The notes under the pieces are model-generated. The model did not search any database. It saw only the letters and a program-made list of their open reading frames with translations, and had not been told where the DNA came from. 64,000 nt of DNA, from the NCBI GenBank assembly GCA_963715625.1, contig OY970260.1, positions 1,240,001 to 1,304,000 on the forward strand, given 5' to 3'. Position 1 is the stretch's first letter; each line of letters begins with the position of its first letter. The stretch is from VRUE01 sp963715625 (GTDB taxonomy: Bacteria; Actinomycetota; Thermoleophilia; Solirubrobacterales; 70-9). Of the stretch, positions 63,881-64,000 are shown in pieces. The translations under genes were made by a program, and so were the position numbers.

Positions 63881-64000
63881 GCACAAGGTCGAAGCGCTGG
63901 CGGAGGCCACGGCCGACGCCAACCAGCTGAACGAAGTCCTGAAGCGCGAGGTGGCGCGGATCGTGGTCGAGCTGCACGGCAACCCGCATCACGGCGAGCT
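63858..64000 (+). CDS. Possible toxin partner, N-terminal part (cut by window end)
   Basis: From a TTG at 63858, overlapping the antitoxin-like gene by 23 bases, the frame LSNSLEAEHKVEALAEATADANQLNEV...NPHHGEL runs to the right edge. The overlap and position fit a toxin gene, and VARIVVELHGNPHHGEL faintly recalls RelE/ParE N-terminal parts. Too short to be sure. Confidence 0.4.
   Translation, partial: MSNSLEAEHKVEALAEATADANQLNEVLKREVARIVVELHGNPHHGE

Overview
The window is a high-GC actinobacterial chromosome segment. Purine genes are spread over a long minus-strand stretch, there is an HspR-type dnaK-grpE-dnaJ-hspR-clpB locus, several genes start with GTG or TTG, and a phosphatidylinositol-type lipid cluster is present. 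This mix suggests Thermoleophilia (Solirubrobacterales-like). That placement is inference from gene content; no rRNA is present to confirm it.

Layout. 0-15.6 kb holds de novo purine synthesis, almost all on the minus strand: purH (partial), purN, purF, purL (one-base frameshift), purQ, purS, purC, purB, purE, purD and a GYD-domain gene. It is interrupted by a plus-strand nitronate monooxygenase, a DUF4143-type ATPase with tandem upstream repeats, a cytochrome P450, and a small accessory patch with a VapBC pair. 15.8-25.2 kb holds a secreted murein hydrolase and the heat-shock chaperone operon. 25.3-43.1 kb holds secreted nuclease, cytochrome c, endonuclease III, a haloalkane-dehalogenase-like hydrolase, PAP2 / CDP-alcohol transferase / inositol-phosphate synthase, a glycosyltransferase-PHP fusion, UDG-like, RlmD-like, argF, lgt, prmC and lysS.

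43.1-51.2 kb is a probable genomic island. It starts exactly at the 3' end of tRNA-Val(UAC) and ends at a second, partial copy of that tRNA's 3' half. It carries a Ser/Thr kinase, a MerR-like regulator, a 31-codon ORF with an almost perfect Shine-Dalgarno, a protein with PIN-like and HEPN-like signatures, a DprA-like/ComF-like pair, a small HTH protein and an unknown protein. No integrase is visible. The content resembles a defence or phage-satellite cargo and is the best candidate for an undescribed system.

51.2-58.3 kb returns to ordinary chromosome: secreted trypsin-like protease, MpaB-family protein, FtsH-like protease, MBL hydrolase, and a small secreted peptide coupled to a metalloprotease. 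58.3-64 kb, after tRNA-Asp, is a second mobile region. An IS1634-like element with a 6-bp target duplication splits a minus-strand gene, and a group II intron with its maturase appears to be inserted into the start codon of a Phd-like antitoxin gene.

Throughout, stop codons are followed by long palindromes. Two kinds share conserved internal sequence but have different, compensating stems (2042-2153 with 26604-26722; 23147-23238 with 27898-27985). A third kind is a near-identical 47-bp hairpin (21487-21533 and 56011-56057). These look like repeat families of this lineage, most acting as terminators, with one copy inside grpE.
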